Assembly: GCF_028606985.1 (NCBI RefSeq)
Contig: NZ_CP117416.1
Location: 2,518,001 to 2,582,000 of the forward strand
DNA length: 64,000 nt
Direction: 5' to 3'
DNA from: Paenibacillus kyungheensis
GTDB taxonomy: Bacteria; Bacillota; Bacilli; Paenibacillales; Paenibacillaceae
Shown here: one piece after another, positions 17,684 to 27,152 of the stretch
Layout: each line of letters begins with the position of its first letter
How positions within the stretch are numbered: position 1 is the first letter of the stretch
Program-made: the position numbers and the translations under genes
The notes under the pieces: model-generated
The model's database searches: none
What the model was told of the DNA's origin: nothing
What the model saw: the letters and a program-made list of their open reading frames with translations, nothing else

Positions 17684-18954
17684 GGAGTGCCACCACCTGT
17701 AGAGGAGCTATCGCTAGATGTACTCGTATTTGTATCGGTAGTATTACTATTATCTGTTGAAGTACTGCTGTCTGTTGCATTACTGTCAGTTGAACCACTA
17801 TCTGAAGCTGTCGTCGAACTACTGTCATCCAAGCCACCTGCACCAGACATACTGCTATCTGGTGAAGAGGTACCAAGCCCGCTCATATCACTGGATGGGA
17901 TCACGATTAGATCGCCTTCTTTTAGACCACTTTTAATCTCAATCTGACTATCATCATGAATCCCAATCGTTACTTTCTGTTCGGTCGTAGCATCAGGTTG
18001 CGCATTTTGTGTACCTGCTGATACTCTCGCTTTTTGAACTACATATTGATCACCTTGTTGAATAACCGATTCGATAGGTACTACAAGAATATTTTTTTTC
18101 TGTTCAACCAAAATCGTAGCCTGTGTGGACATACCTGCTTTGATCTCGCCCGGTTGATCCAAATGAATCGTTACAGCAAAAGTAGAAACACCATTTTTGA
18201 TCGAACCTTCATTTGCGATCATTGAGACTTTGCCAGTATACGTTTTGCCGGGTAGTGCATCTAGCTGAAGTGTAGCTTTCAATCCGTCGTGAATTTTAAG
18301 AACATCTAATTCATCGACCTGAATTGTAGCGCTCAAATCTTGATAATCAATAATAGTAAATGCTTCTGCGCCACTACTGACTGCTCCGCCGGGAGCGACA
18401 CTCATCTTAGTGATTGTTCCACTGATTGGAGAGAGCAGCGGAGCAGGAGCTGCTTGATCTTTTTGTAAACGCGCGATTTCTGTTTCAGTAACAGTGATAT
18501 CGTCTTTACCTTTTTCTATCGCTAGACGAGCCGTATCTAATTCAGTTGGAGTCGCATTATTCATAACTAGCTGTTTGTATTGTTCTTGCTTATCTTGAAG
18601 ATCGCTTTGTTGTTGCTTCAGGGTGTTGGTTTGTTGAGTGATATCTTTGGAATTATCTTTATTTTTATAGTTGAACAAGACCTGTCCTTTTTGAACACGT
18701 GTATTTAATTTGCCGTTTACTTGATTAATATTTCCTTCATGATCGGCATAGACAAGCGTCTGGCTTGTGGCTTTGATCGAACCAGCCCCTTTGATCAATA
18801 CCGTAATTTCTCCTTTTTGTACAGGAACAGAAGGGGTAGGTTCAACAACCAATTCATCTTGTGCTTTAGGCCAGAGAATATAGGCGGTTGCTCCGGCAAC
18901 GGCTAATACGACAATAATAGCTATAGTGATCCAGATTCGTTTTTTACTTTTCAT
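17680..18954 (-). CDS. MacA/HlyD-like efflux adaptor with low-complexity tail
   Basis: This 424-residue membrane-anchored adaptor has an N-terminal helix (IWITIAIIVVLAVAGATAYI), a lipoyl/barrel-sandwich half, a coiled-coil hairpin (about 110-170: TLKQQQSDLQDKQEQYKQL), a second lipoyl half (PISGTITKMSVAPGG) and a beta-barrel domain. The last about 70 residues are almost entirely Ser, Thr, Asp, Asn and Gly, a disordered extracellular tail unusual for MacA. It links the MacB-like permease to the cell wall. It lies 11 bases after the large exported protein gene. Confidence 0.9.
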   Translation of the reverse strand: MKSKKRIWITIAIIVVLAVAGATAYILWPKAQDELVVEPTPSVPVQKGEITVLIKGAGSIKATSQTLVYADHEGNINQVNGKLNTRVQKGQVLFNYKNKDNSKDITQQTNTLKQQQSDLQDKQEQYKQLVMNNATPTELDTARLAIEKGKDDITVTETEIARLQKDQAAPAPLLSPISGTITKMSVAPGGAVSSGAEAFTIIDYQDLSATIQVDELDVLKIHDGLKATLQLDALPGKTYTGKVSMIANEGSIKNGVSTFAVTIHLDQPGEIKAGMSTQATILVEQKKNILVVPIESVIQQGDQYVVQKARVSAGTQNAQPDATTEQKVTIGIHDDSQIEIKSGLKEGDLIVIPSSDMSGLGTSSPDSSMSGAGGLDDSSSTTASDSGSTDSNATDSSTSTDNSNTTDTNTSTSSDSSSTGGGTP

Positions 18955-18965
18955 AGGTTCCTCCG

Positions 18966-21755
18966 TTAGTTAGCAGATAGATCTGTTGTGCTATTTTTGT
19001 TATTGCGATCAGTTGAATCTGGTTTGTCCGGTTGATTAGTTGTCGGAGGTGTGCCCGGATTCGTTGTAGGTGTATCTACAGGTGATGTTGTAGATGGTGT
19101 ATTGACGATATTAGCGGTGTAATCAATTCTATAGCTCTGTGTACCAAGAAGGATTCGTTCGCCTTCAAATTCATCGTACACATTGATTAAGAAACGACCA
19201 CCTTTCATCGTTTTGTACACATTGCTATTTAAAGTGGTTGAATACGGAATCGACTTGCCGAGTGTTAAGTCAGTACCCGGAACCATAGTTTTTTCTTGCA
19301 CTTGACCGGATGGATCTACCCATTGAATGACCAAATTATGTCCATATGTGCCCATATTATAGGTGTTGTCTTTGCTAAAGTTATAGGTCATATTCAAAGC
19401 AATACTTTCTTGACCTTCTGACAATGAACCTGTAGCACTTGTAATCGCAAATCGGTACGGGAATAGCTCCATATCGCTACTTACACTAGCAACTACAGGC
19501 GGCGTCTGTTTATTGAGTCCTAGTTCAACGGCATTGATATAACCTGTAGGTGTAGTCGTCGCTGTAGACATTTTGCCATCGTTAATCGCTTCACCGATAT
19601 AAAGTGTTAGTCCGGAGGTATTGATTGACGCAGGGAGTTTGCTCCAGACAGTAATTAAGTTTTTACCATCAGGGCCGACTGTTTTGTCCGATTGATTAAC
19701 AGTAGCTTCATAATATTCATTATTTGGTGTTTTGTAATAAGCTATAAGACGAGCAGGTGTAGAAGTTCGTTTTTCTTCACTCTTCATTTCAAGTTCAGTA
19801 TATGCAATTTTTTGACTTGCACCTTCATAGGTAATCGTACGACGTTCTTTGATTTCTGCTTTTTTGCCTATCGTCTGAATATGGAAAGAAGATCCAGATG
19901 CGATTTTGGCAACAGTAGAATTGATCTGACCTACTTGTAGCGATAAGAACGGATTATCTTGATCCAGTGTATTACCAGTAGAAGTTGTCGTATTGGTAGC
20001 TGGACTGGTTGAATCGTTATTTGCAGTATCTACATTAGGATATAGTTCGATTTTGAGTTGAGATAAATCTGCATCTGCATCAAAATGACTGACCACATAG
20101 TACACACGACTTTGACCGGCATCCAGTGACGTATCTGTCTGTTCCGCTATAATCTGTACTGGGCTACTGATGCGATTATTTTGCGCTTTGATCCATCCGC
20201 CAAGTAGAGGCAAGTTAACAGAAGAAGTCCCGGCATTACGTAGACGAATTTTGGCAACTACGATATCTTCAGCAGTCCATGGCATACGTTGAAAGCTTTC
20301 AAGCGTTACGCCAAAGTTGCCGTAATTATTATCAAATGTATACTCTGTTTGCGCCGATTGATTCTGTTCTTGGCTGTAGGGAATCATATAAAAAGCAGTA
20401 GGTAAGATAATCGCACTTTTCGCTTGCGTATTGTCTGCTACTTGCGTATTTGTCGTTGTATTACTTGGAGTTGTTGCTGATGATTCTAACAATTGCAGTT
20501 GAAGTTGTTGCTGTTTCAATTGAGCTGGAATTTCAGCAGATAATTGAATTTGCTTTTCCTGCAATGGCTTGAGTGCTAGATTAGTGAATGCTTTGGTAGT
20601 GATCGGGAATGAATACCCTTCTGATGTTTTGATAGATGTTTCATAAGTAGGCAATACTACTGTTTGATTACCGATATTTTTTATTCTAAATTGCATCGTC
20701 CATACGGCTTTATCTCCACTGGTAGAGATTGTTGCTGTTTTTAATTGAGTCTCAATCATTGTTCCATCTACAGCGATTTTTCGAGAAGATGCTACAGGAA
20801 CAGTAAGACTAGACGGACTTACTTTAGGTAATTTGAATGCTACTACTGGTAATTCCAAGTTAGTAACACTACTTGCTGTAGAACTGTCTATTTTGCTATC
20901 TGTTGCAACAGTATTGCTTGTAATCTGTAAAGTCATATTTGTAGTATTTAGAGAAGCTGGGATAGCGGCAATATACTTTATACTTTGAGTATCTCCGGGT
21001 GAAATAGAGAAATCACTACTAGCATGATCTAGTTGTAGCTCAAAAGTAGAACCGGTAGCAGACTGTAAATAAGTATGGTAATTAGGAGCCTCTAACACTT
21101 CAGTACTTAGATTGCTTACTTGTACAGCTAGACGAGCATATAATTTATTATTAAAACGGATCACTTGTAACTGCTGTGGTTTGAGATTAAGTGTTGTCGT
21201 ACCAATCGTTACTTTTTTGCTTTTGCCTTGAGCGATAGCAGATGAGTAATTCGCAGGAACGGTAAATGTACCTAACTTTTTCTCATAATTGGCGGCATTA
21301 AAATCCCAACCAAACATCGTAATTTTGCTATTAGCTAGTTTATTTTCTTTTTTCATATCTACATAGTACGTAATCGCTTGAGTAGACTTCGGGGAAATCG
21401 TTATCTGATCTTTGTTATCAGGAACAGGTACTCCTTTGATCGGAGAAGTTCGTATTGTACTTACTCTTGAAAAGCTATTCATTAACTTGTATGGACTGGA
21501 AGTGGTGTTGGTATAAGTAAGGGTGTATGTCAGAATATTGCCTGTATTTTTGCTAGCTAATTGAATATCGGTTAATTTCACACTGACTCCAGATTGGAGC
21601 GAGATTGAAGGGAGCGCTGTTAAGGAAGCGCTAGTCGAGGGATTCATCTGAGTTGCAGCAAGATGAGTTGGAGCAGCAAATACGGGATTATTTGTAGTCT
21701 GGCTTAAAGCTACCATTCCTGCTAACAGAGCAAGATATGCAGGGTATTTCTTCAT
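18966..21755 (-). CDS. Large exported protein with tandem beta-sandwich-like repeats
   Basis: This 929-residue protein has a signal peptide (KKYPAYLALLAGMVALS, cleavage near VFAA) and a Ser/Thr/Pro-rich C-terminal tail of about 50 residues. Between them I see at least four diverged repeats of about 120-140 residues (roughly 50-180, 185-325, 330-450, 480-610). Each has the pattern of a linear beta-strand, a segment such as VSNLST, IKNIGNQTV or LRNAGTSSV, a P-rich turn and a closing LKPLQ/ISPGDTQ/LDAGQSR strand. This resembles NEW3/DUF4352-type Ig-like domains. No enzyme motif is visible. It is first in the MacAB-like operon, so it may be a surface partner, sensor or cargo-binding protein; that role is inferred. 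AGGAGG precedes the ATG. Confidence 0.8.
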   Translation of the reverse strand: MKKYPAYLALLAGMVALSQTTNNPVFAAPTHLAATQMNPSTSASLTALPSISLQSGVSVKLTDIQLASKNTGNILTYTLTYTNTTSSPYKLMNSFSRVSTIRTSPIKGVPVPDNKDQITISPKSTQAITYYVDMKKENKLANSKITMFGWDFNAANYEKKLGTFTVPANYSSAIAQGKSKKVTIGTTTLNLKPQQLQVIRFNNKLYARLAVQVSNLSTEVLEAPNYHTYLQSATGSTFELQLDHASSDFSISPGDTQSIKYIAAIPASLNTTNMTLQITSNTVATDSKIDSSTASSVTNLELPVVAFKLPKVSPSSLTVPVASSRKIAVDGTMIETQLKTATISTSGDKAVWTMQFRIKNIGNQTVVLPTYETSIKTSEGYSFPITTKAFTNLALKPLQEKQIQLSAEIPAQLKQQQLQLQLLESSATTPSNTTTNTQVADNTQAKSAIILPTAFYMIPYSQEQNQSAQTEYTFDNNYGNFGVTLESFQRMPWTAEDIVVAKIRLRNAGTSSVNLPLLGGWIKAQNNRISSPVQIIAEQTDTSLDAGQSRVYYVVSHFDADADLSQLKIELYPNVDTANNDSTSPATNTTTSTGNTLDQDNPFLSLQVGQINSTVAKIASGSSFHIQTIGKKAEIKERRTITYEGASQKIAYTELEMKSEEKRTSTPARLIAYYKTPNNEYYEATVNQSDKTVGPDGKNLITVWSKLPASINTSGLTLYIGEAINDGKMSTATTTPTGYINAVELGLNKQTPPVVASVSSDMELFPYRFAITSATGSLSEGQESIALNMTYNFSKDNTYNMGTYGHNLVIQWVDPSGQVQEKTMVPGTDLTLGKSIPYSTTLNSNVYKTMKGGRFLINVYDEFEGERILLGTQSYRIDYTANIVNTPSTTSPVDTPTTNPGTPPTTNQPDKPDSTDRNNKNSTTDLSAN

Positions 21756-21889
21756 CTATCGTTCCTCCTGATCTTCATCACCTGTGTTGTACAGATTGAT
21801 TTATAGATTGATCTTAGAGGAAGGAGTTAAATTACACATAAACAAAAGCAAAGCATTTCTATACAGGACTTAAATTAAATATAAACTTT

Positions 21890-22468
21890 TTATAAACTGG
21901 GACGATCATATACATCTACCTCAAGATGACGTTCAAGTAATAATCCTAATCGCTTAGCCATAAAAGCAGGAGGGTGAGGTTTCTCATGCTTGATCCACCA
22001 TTCGACTATTCCTAAAATCGCTGCTCCTAAAAACTGAATATCTACATAATCTTCTTCAGTTAATAGTTGTTTCTTTTGATCCAGTATTCCTTGTTCTAAC
22101 TCTTGAAGAAAAAATGCTAGAAATCGTGTACGAAAAAAAGAACTTCCTTTACTGGCTAGCATTGCAGAGAAAAATGAATACTGACTTTCAAAATATTCGA
22201 ACCACAACAATCCAGATTCTACATAACTATCATTCATGTCTTGTGAATTGCAAATGTCTCTCATTTCTTCAATATGCTCTTGAATAAGCTTATCTAGTAA
22301 ATCAAACTTGTCTGTATAGTGAAGATAAATCGTTCTTCGGCTAACATCTGCTTGATCAGCAATATCTTGGATCGTAATCTGATCAAACTTTTTCTCGATC
22401 ATGAGATCAATCATAGCCAATTTGATCGCTTTTTGTGATTTCCGTACTCTTCGATCTATTTGCGACAT
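21890..22468 (-). CDS. TetR/AcrR-family transcriptional regulator
   Basis: This 192-residue regulator has an N-terminal TetR helix-turn-helix (ITIQDIADQADVSRRTIYLHYTDKFDLL, residues about 32-60) and an all-helical ligand/dimer domain. It is divergent from a NAD(P)H-binding protein gene at 22664 and probably represses it. An imperfect palindrome ATACACTAATGTGCAT lies at about 22598-22613 in between. The ligand is unknown. Confidence 0.9.
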   Translation of the reverse strand: MSQIDRRVRKSQKAIKLAMIDLMIEKKFDQITIQDIADQADVSRRTIYLHYTDKFDLLDKLIQEHIEEMRDICNSQDMNDSYVESGLLWFEYFESQYSFFSAMLASKGSSFFRTRFLAFFLQELEQGILDQKKQLLTEEDYVDIQFLGAAILGIVEWWIKHEKPHPPAFMAKRLGLLLERHLEVDVYDRPSL

Positions 22469-22663
22469 GTTATTATGACCTGCTTTCTTCCAAATAATGC
22501 ACAGTTTGAAGAAGAACGTGAACTACTGCACAAAATCTGTTGTTTTAATCATTGTAAATGCTGTATTTGTATTTAGTATTATACATAGTTGTTTCTTAAT
22601 ACACTAATGTGCATTTTTAGATATGGATATATGTATGAAATGATCCAGGGAGGAAAGAGAAAA

Positions 22664-23353
22664 ATGAAAGTTACTGTTATTGGAGCTACAGGAGCCACAG
22701 GTAAGAAAGTAGTGGAGCGTTTACTTCAATTAAATCATGAAGTTAATGCTGTATCTCGTCGACCTCAAGTTCATACATCGACTGAGCAACTGCATATTTA
22801 TCAGGGAGACGTATTGGATACATCCACTATGATTAAAGCTATGATAGGTACAGACGTGGTTATCAGTTGTATAGGACCAACCAAAACATTTTCATCAGGT
22901 CATATCATGTCAAAAGGAGCTTTGAATGTTATTGCAGCCAATTTCTCACCGGGAACTGTGATGTCAGAAGGGATGCCGAATATTTTATCAGCTTGTCAGC
23001 AAGCAGGAGTTGGGCGTGTGGTGATGCAGAGTGGCATTAATTTGAGTGATGGAAAAGAATTTTCTGCTTTTAATCGGGTTGCAGTACGTACGATGCGATT
23101 TATTTTCTCTAAAGCGATCAAAGATAAAGCAATCGCTGAGTATGCAGTGATCGCAAGTAACTTGGATTGGGTGATTGTACGTCCTTCTGTGCTTAGTCAT
23201 ACCGCTGACTCTGTCCAATATACAGCAGGGCCTTTAGCCCGGATTGAGCCACTTCATCCTCTATCATTTGTAGACTGTGCAGACTCTTTGGTTCGAGCAG
23301 CAACAAGTGAACCATCATGGATCAAAAAGATTATTAATGTCGGAAAATCATAA
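22664..23353 (+). CDS. NAD(P)H-binding atypical SDR protein
   Basis: This 229-residue protein starts with the Rossmann motif VIGATGATGKKVVERLL and belongs to the NAD(P)H-binding (NmrA/YwnB/BVR-B-like) group. VVISCIGPTKT, VMQSGINLSDG and LDWVIVRPSVLS are family-typical. There is no strict YxxxK. ATG 22664 is chosen for GGGAGG ten bases upstream; an earlier in-frame ATG at 22589 would add residues unlike the fold. Probably an NADPH-dependent reductase, or a redox sensor, controlled by the divergent TetR protein. Confidence 0.85.
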   Translation: MKVTVIGATGATGKKVVERLLQLNHEVNAVSRRPQVHTSTEQLHIYQGDVLDTSTMIKAMIGTDVVISCIGPTKTFSSGHIMSKGALNVIAANFSPGTVMSEGMPNILSACQQAGVGRVVMQSGINLSDGKEFSAFNRVAVRTMRFIFSKAIKDKAIAEYAVIASNLDWVIVRPSVLSHTADSVQYTAGPLARIEPLHPLSFVDCADSLVRAATSEPSWIKKIINVGKS

Positions 23354-23388
23354 TTTGTACTAGTAAAATCTTAAATAATTATAGACAA

Positions 23389-23448
23389 AAAAACACCTCC
23401 AACGTGGAAGAGCAGCAAGTGATCTGCTTTCGCATTGGAGGTGTTTTG
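23389..23448. terminator. Bidirectional hairpin between convergent genes
   Basis: AAAACACCTCCAA and TTGGAGGTGTTTT form a 13-bp perfect stem around an inner region that can fold again (AGCAG/CTGCT). It separates the plus-strand SDR and the minus-strand exported protein. Confidence 0.8.
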
Positions 23449-23463
23449 CAAATGAAGAATACT

Positions 23464-23925
23464 TTAAGACCAGCGATCAAACCAGTGAATATCAGTGATA
23501 ATATCCTGATCTAACGGAATACCATATGTTTCGTTGATCCATTTTAAGCTATTGAGTTTGTTTTTGACGACTTCTGCTTCTTCTGGAGATAGTTGCTTAT
23601 CCATCACTTTGATGACGATATAGTCGCTCCAGAAATCATAAAAAATCACCGGTGCTCCAATCGCATCTTCTACTGCACGATAAAATTGTCCACGCGGTTC
23701 ACTATCGCCTGCCATAATCGTATCCATAAAATCAATCGAAAAACGGATACTGTGATAATTAACAGATGCTTGAGACGTAGAAGATTGCACAGCAGATGTG
23801 GTTCCTGTGGAGGGGAGAGTAGAAGTGCTATTGTATAGGTCACTATCGGATGCTGAAGCAGAAGTCACCGGAAGAATCGAAGCGAATAAAGTAGCAGATA
23901 ACAATAAAAAAGATAATTTTTTCAT
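23464..23925 (-). CDS. Small exported protein of unknown function
   Basis: This 153-residue protein has a clear signal peptide (KKLSFLLLSATLFASILPV, cleavage near SASA), a Ser/Thr-rich linker and an acidic C-terminal domain of about 95 residues rich in aromatics (SIRFSIDFMDTIMAG, VIFYDFWSDYIVIKV, IHWFDRWS). The start at 23925 is set by AGGAGG nine bases upstream; a longer frame upstream lacks a site. I recognise no family. Its size and export suggest a cell-surface or secreted accessory protein. Confidence 0.7.
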   Translation of the reverse strand: MKKLSFLLLSATLFASILPVTSASASDSDLYNSTSTLPSTGTTSAVQSSTSQASVNYHSIRFSIDFMDTIMAGDSEPRGQFYRAVEDAIGAPVIFYDFWSDYIVIKVMDKQLSPEEAEVVKNKLNSLKWINETYGIPLDQDIITDIHWFDRWS

Positions 23926-24341
23926 TACAAACCTCCTGTATAAGTGTAATAGGGATACAGCCAAAACAGAATCATGTAACATCTCAATAAACAGCTAATC
24001 TTTTCCCGATAGATGCTGTTAGTATGTAATACATTCCTCCTTTAGCGCTTAATACATATATGCGGAGAATACACCTAAATTATATAATATTTTCTTTTTC
24101 ATTAATATACCTAAATTGTAAAAATATTCTTTTTAAAACTTATAAAATAATAACGATAGTAGGATCAAATGCTAAGTCAGAAAGTACTATTGATAAACAA
24201 GCAATAAGCCTATATAAATAATAGTTCTACAAATAACTTGCATGAAAAGAAAATATATTTTAAAATGTTGATATGTCAACAGTTGATTTATCAACGTTAT
24301 TACTTTTGATGAAAATAAAAGCTAATCTAAGGAGAATACCC
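23926..24341. other. AT-rich intergenic region with promoter-operator of the 24342 gene
   Basis: About 415 bases without a gene between divergent units. It is very AT-rich. The only clear structure is the pair of inverted repeats at 24267-24295, close to the promoter of the plus-strand SDR gene. Confidence 0.6.
24267..24295. promoter_or_regulatory. Tandem palindromes, candidate MarR operators
   Basis: GTTGA-TATG-TCAAC (24267-24280) and GTTGAT-TT-ATCAAC (24282-24295) are two perfect inverted repeats spaced 15 bases apart, immediately upstream of the SDR gene. A MarR-family regulator gene follows that SDR gene, so it is the natural candidate to bind here. Confidence 0.55.
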
Positions 24342-25043
24342 ATGACAAAAACAGCATTAGTGACAGGAGCAAATAAAGGTATTGGATTTGAAATTGCCAA
24401 GCATCTATTGCAAGCAGGATATCATGTATTAGTAGGAGCACGTGATCAAGAACGTGGAGAAGTAGCCGTAAATACACTTAAAGCATTTGGTTATGCAGAG
24501 TTACTATTAATCGACGTAGCTGATCTACAAAGTATTGATCAAGCGGTCAATCATATCAAGCAAAACTATACTGATTTGAGTCTATTGGTAAATAATGCAG
24601 GTATTCCTGGAGATATGCATAAAGTAGGCTGGGAATTTGATGTAGAAGAGTTAGTAGCCACTCACCAAGTCGACTTTATTGGCCCATTCGCTCTTTCCAA
24701 GGGATTGTTACCGCTATTGATTGCGAATAAAGGCATAATTCAAAATATCAGCATACCGATTGAACCACTATCATTTTTTAATGCTTTTGCTTATCAGACT
24801 GCAAAAGCTCCTTTGAACGTTATGACCAAGTCATGGGGAATGAGCTTTGAAAAAGAAAATATACCGGTTGAAATTTTTGCAGTTATGCCAGGAGCTGTCT
24901 CTACTGATCTGAATGGAAATATGACAGGAGACTTTGTAAAAACTACTGCGCAAGCTGCTGAAATTATTGTAAGTTATATACTAGATGATCAGAATCACAA
25001 TGGACAGGTGATCAATTACGACGGTACTCTGTCTGTATATTAA
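24342..25043 (+). CDS. Classical short-chain dehydrogenase/reductase
   Basis: This 233-residue classical SDR has the cofactor motif TGANKGIG, the NNAG motif (LLVNNAGIPG) and the catalytic YQTAK (YxxxK). The catalytic serine position is less clear: NISIPIEPLS stands where a serine usually sits 13 residues before the Tyr. ATG 24342 follows AAGGAG; an earlier in-frame ATG at 24273 lies within the operator repeats. It is an NAD(P)H-dependent reductase, substrate unknown, probably carbonyl detoxification, and likely under the MarR protein downstream. Confidence 0.9.
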   Translation: MTKTALVTGANKGIGFEIAKHLLQAGYHVLVGARDQERGEVAVNTLKAFGYAELLLIDVADLQSIDQAVNHIKQNYTDLSLLVNNAGIPGDMHKVGWEFDVEELVATHQVDFIGPFALSKGLLPLLIANKGIIQNISIPIEPLSFFNAFAYQTAKAPLNVMTKSWGMSFEKENIPVEIFAVMPGAVSTDLNGNMTGDFVKTTAQAAEIIVSYILDDQNHNGQVINYDGTLSVY

Positions 25044-25084
25044 TAAATCGTTATCTATTTTATATGTATGATAATTGTGACCAG

Positions 25085-25115
25085 CCCTCTTTCTTGTCTA
25101 TAGAAAGAGGGTTTT
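25085..25115 (+). terminator. Intrinsic terminator after SDR gene
   Basis: CCCTCTTTCT (25085-25094) pairs perfectly with AGAAAGAGGG (25102-25111), followed by TTTT. Confidence 0.85.
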
Positions 25116-25315
25116 ATCTATATAGAGTAGTCTGACACGTAGAAGAACTACTGATTTTTTTCACTATATAGGATAGTCATCTATCATGATGTGTTATGCC
25201 ATTTTAAAAGCTATATGAATGTATTTATTATCGAGGTCAAGGAACAGACTTGCTTGTAAAAAAAGGATTAAAGTTGTATATTGTCTAATACGCTGTACAC
25301 CTATAGTAACAAAAT

Positions 25316-25780
25316 ATGATTACGAAAGATGGGATGGTTTTGAAGAAAGATTGGTCAGAAGAGAGTGCGTTGTTATACCAAATGTATCGTGTAAACAATG
25401 CGATAAATACGACATTTGATGCTTATATTAGTATCAGCCAATCTCGCTTTGAAATACTTGCTTTAATATATCAAGAAACAGAAATTAGTCAAAGTGATCT
25501 ACAAAAAAAAGTGACCATTGATAAAGCCGCTGTCGCTAGACATCTCAAACAGCTTGAAGATAACAATATTGTATTGCGAAGAAGAAAAGATGGAGATAAC
25601 CGTATGATTTTAGTACAATTGACAGACTACGGTAAAGAAGTTATTGAGAATTCTCAAAAAGAAAAAGAACAATTTGCCAAAGGGCTGTTGAATAATATTA
25701 GTGATACCGAGTTCAATATGCTCAAAAAAGTATTAGATCAATTAAATGAAAATGTGAAACAGATGAAAGATAACACGTAA
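25316..25780 (+). CDS. MarR-family transcriptional regulator
   Basis: This 154-residue regulator has the MarR winged helix: ISQSDLQKKVTIDKAAVARHLKQLEDNNIVLRR followed by the wing DGDNRMILVQLTDYG. The first helices (YRVNNAINTTFDAYI) form the dimer interface. No strong ribosome binding site precedes ATG 25316, so the exact start is uncertain; the TTG eight codons later, after GGGATGG, is an alternative. It probably represses the upstream SDR gene through the tandem palindromes. Confidence 0.88.
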   Translation: MITKDGMVLKKDWSEESALLYQMYRVNNAINTTFDAYISISQSRFEILALIYQETEISQSDLQKKVTIDKAAVARHLKQLEDNNIVLRRRKDGDNRMILVQLTDYGKEVIENSQKEKEQFAKGLLNNISDTEFNMLKKVLDQLNENVKQMKDNT

Positions 25781-25843
25781 ATCCTCCAAAATCTCAAGTA
25801 AATCAAACGATCAAATACTTGCTATCCAAACAGATAGTAATCC

Positions 25844-25873
25844 AAAAGTCGGTCTATAATGATCGACTTTTTT
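25844..25873 (+). terminator. Intrinsic terminator after MarR gene
   Basis: AAAAGTCGGTC (25844-25854) pairs with GATCGACTTTT (25861-25871) with one G-U pair, followed by T. Confidence 0.8.
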
Positions 25874-26032
25874 GTATTTATCTAGAGGAAACAAAGTCTT
25901 CTTGCTGTACATAATCATTTTATTACATATAAATGTATACAAAACGACGCGAAAGAGAGAAACTATATTCAACTACATGTATGATAGCTTTAGCACAAAA
26001 GGTCAATATTGAATAGGAGAGAGGCAATCATC

Positions 26033-26611
26033 ATGGAGCATCATTATCAGACACTTCAGTCTATGGCTTATCAAGCTTCTATAACACCTATAGAGTGGAA
26101 ATGGTTTGTACATGCAACAACAGTAAAGTCTATTGCACATGGAGCGACTATTATTGAAGCTGAAGATCATGTAAATCATGCTTATTTCTGTACACAAGGG
26201 TTATTTCGCTTGTATTATACTTTAGCAGATGGACGAGAGTATAATGTCGCTTTTACATTAGAAAATGATTTTGCTACCTCGTATGGAGCTATGATTACCG
26301 GATTAACATCAAAGTACACTATTCAGGCGATCGAAGATTCTACCGTTATCGAGATTCCTTATGCTACGTTACAAATACTTATGGATCAAAGTCATGGATG
26401 GGAACGATTTGTTCGCACAGCTCTAGAACGACTGTATATCCGTAAAGAAGAAAGGGAACGGGAATTGTTATATTTATCTGCTTTGGAGCGTTATCACGCT
26501 TTTCTACTTAAATATCCAGGGCTTGAACAAAGAATACCCCAATATCATATTGCTTCTTACCTCGGCATCTCACCTGTATCCCTGAGCCGCATTTTGCATG
26601 AAAATCATTAA
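26033..26611 (+). CDS. Crp/Fnr-family regulator
   Basis: This 192-residue protein has an N-terminal cyclic-nucleotide-binding-like beta-roll (TIIEAEDHVNHAYFCTQGLFRLYYTLADGREYNVAF) and a C-terminal helix-turn-helix (RIPQYHIASYLGISPVSLSRIL). It lacks the cysteines of Fnr-type sensors and the canonical cAMP pocket, as usual for Bacillales members. ATG 26033 follows AGGAGAGAGG. It is immediately upstream of a broken darcynin-like gene, which may be its regulated partner. Confidence 0.88.
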   Translation: MEHHYQTLQSMAYQASITPIEWKWFVHATTVKSIAHGATIIEAEDHVNHAYFCTQGLFRLYYTLADGREYNVAFTLENDFATSYGAMITGLTSKYTIQAIEDSTVIEIPYATLQILMDQSHGWERFVRTALERLYIRKEERERELLYLSALERYHAFLLKYPGLEQRIPQYHIASYLGISPVSLSRILHENH

Positions 26612-26689
26612 CCTATGTTAATGCAGTTGTAGATTATGTCCTTTACACTAGACCTATAGCAACCATTACTTAGATGAGGTGAAAGACAT

Positions 26690-27035
26690 ATGCGACAAAT
26701 GATGATCGTTTTACTAGAGTTCTATCCTTCCTGGTTAGCGTTACCACGAGAACAACGCAGAGAGCATGCAGAAGTAATTACAGCAAATTATAAATAAGTA
26801 TCGTTCATCGATTACAGTACGTTTTTTTGATGCTGAAGCTTTGCCGGGCAAAGATTATACTGATTTTGTAGTCTGTGAGACAGAAGATCTCAAGCAGTAC
26901 CATTATATGTGGGAAGAAATTCGTGACTCCGAGACATATACTCGAGGATATATGAAGATCAAAGATGTGATCATGGGTTTGGAAAATGCTTTTCAATCGT
27001 ATGAGAAAGAAGCGTTGCAGATGTCTTCCGAATAA
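26690..27035 (+). pseudogene. Frameshifted darcynin-like gene
   Basis: From ATG 26690 (after GAGGTGA) 35 codons read MRQMMIVLLEFYPSWLALP..., then hit a stop at 26795-26797. Skipping one A of the AAA run at 26792-26794 gives a continuous frame (NKYRSSITVRFFDAEALPG...) to the stop at 27033-27035. The joined product of about 114 residues resembles the darcynin family of unknown function (small YCII-like proteins). The A-run indel could be a real mutation or a sequencing error. The second part alone has no proper start. Confidence 0.7.
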
Positions 27036-27094
27036 AAATTTATGCAATGAATCATTAAGATTCGTCCTTATAGATATTAAAGTCTGATCAAATA

Positions 27095-27129
27095 CAAAAG
27101 GAGCGCCATTTTATAGGCACTCCTTTTTA
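27095..27129. terminator. Bidirectional terminator
   Basis: AAAAGGAGCGCC pairs with GGCACTCCTTTT with one G-U pair. It lies between the plus-strand darcynin-like gene and the end of the minus-strand reductase gene. Confidence 0.75.
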
Positions 27130-27152
27130 CGTTGGTTAGCAGTCATTTTGAA

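Noticed and set aside
20000-20500. Low-complexity Thr/Ser/Gln coding as a possible repeat array or CRISPR
   Set aside because: No regularly spaced identical repeats; it is coding sequence of the exported protein.
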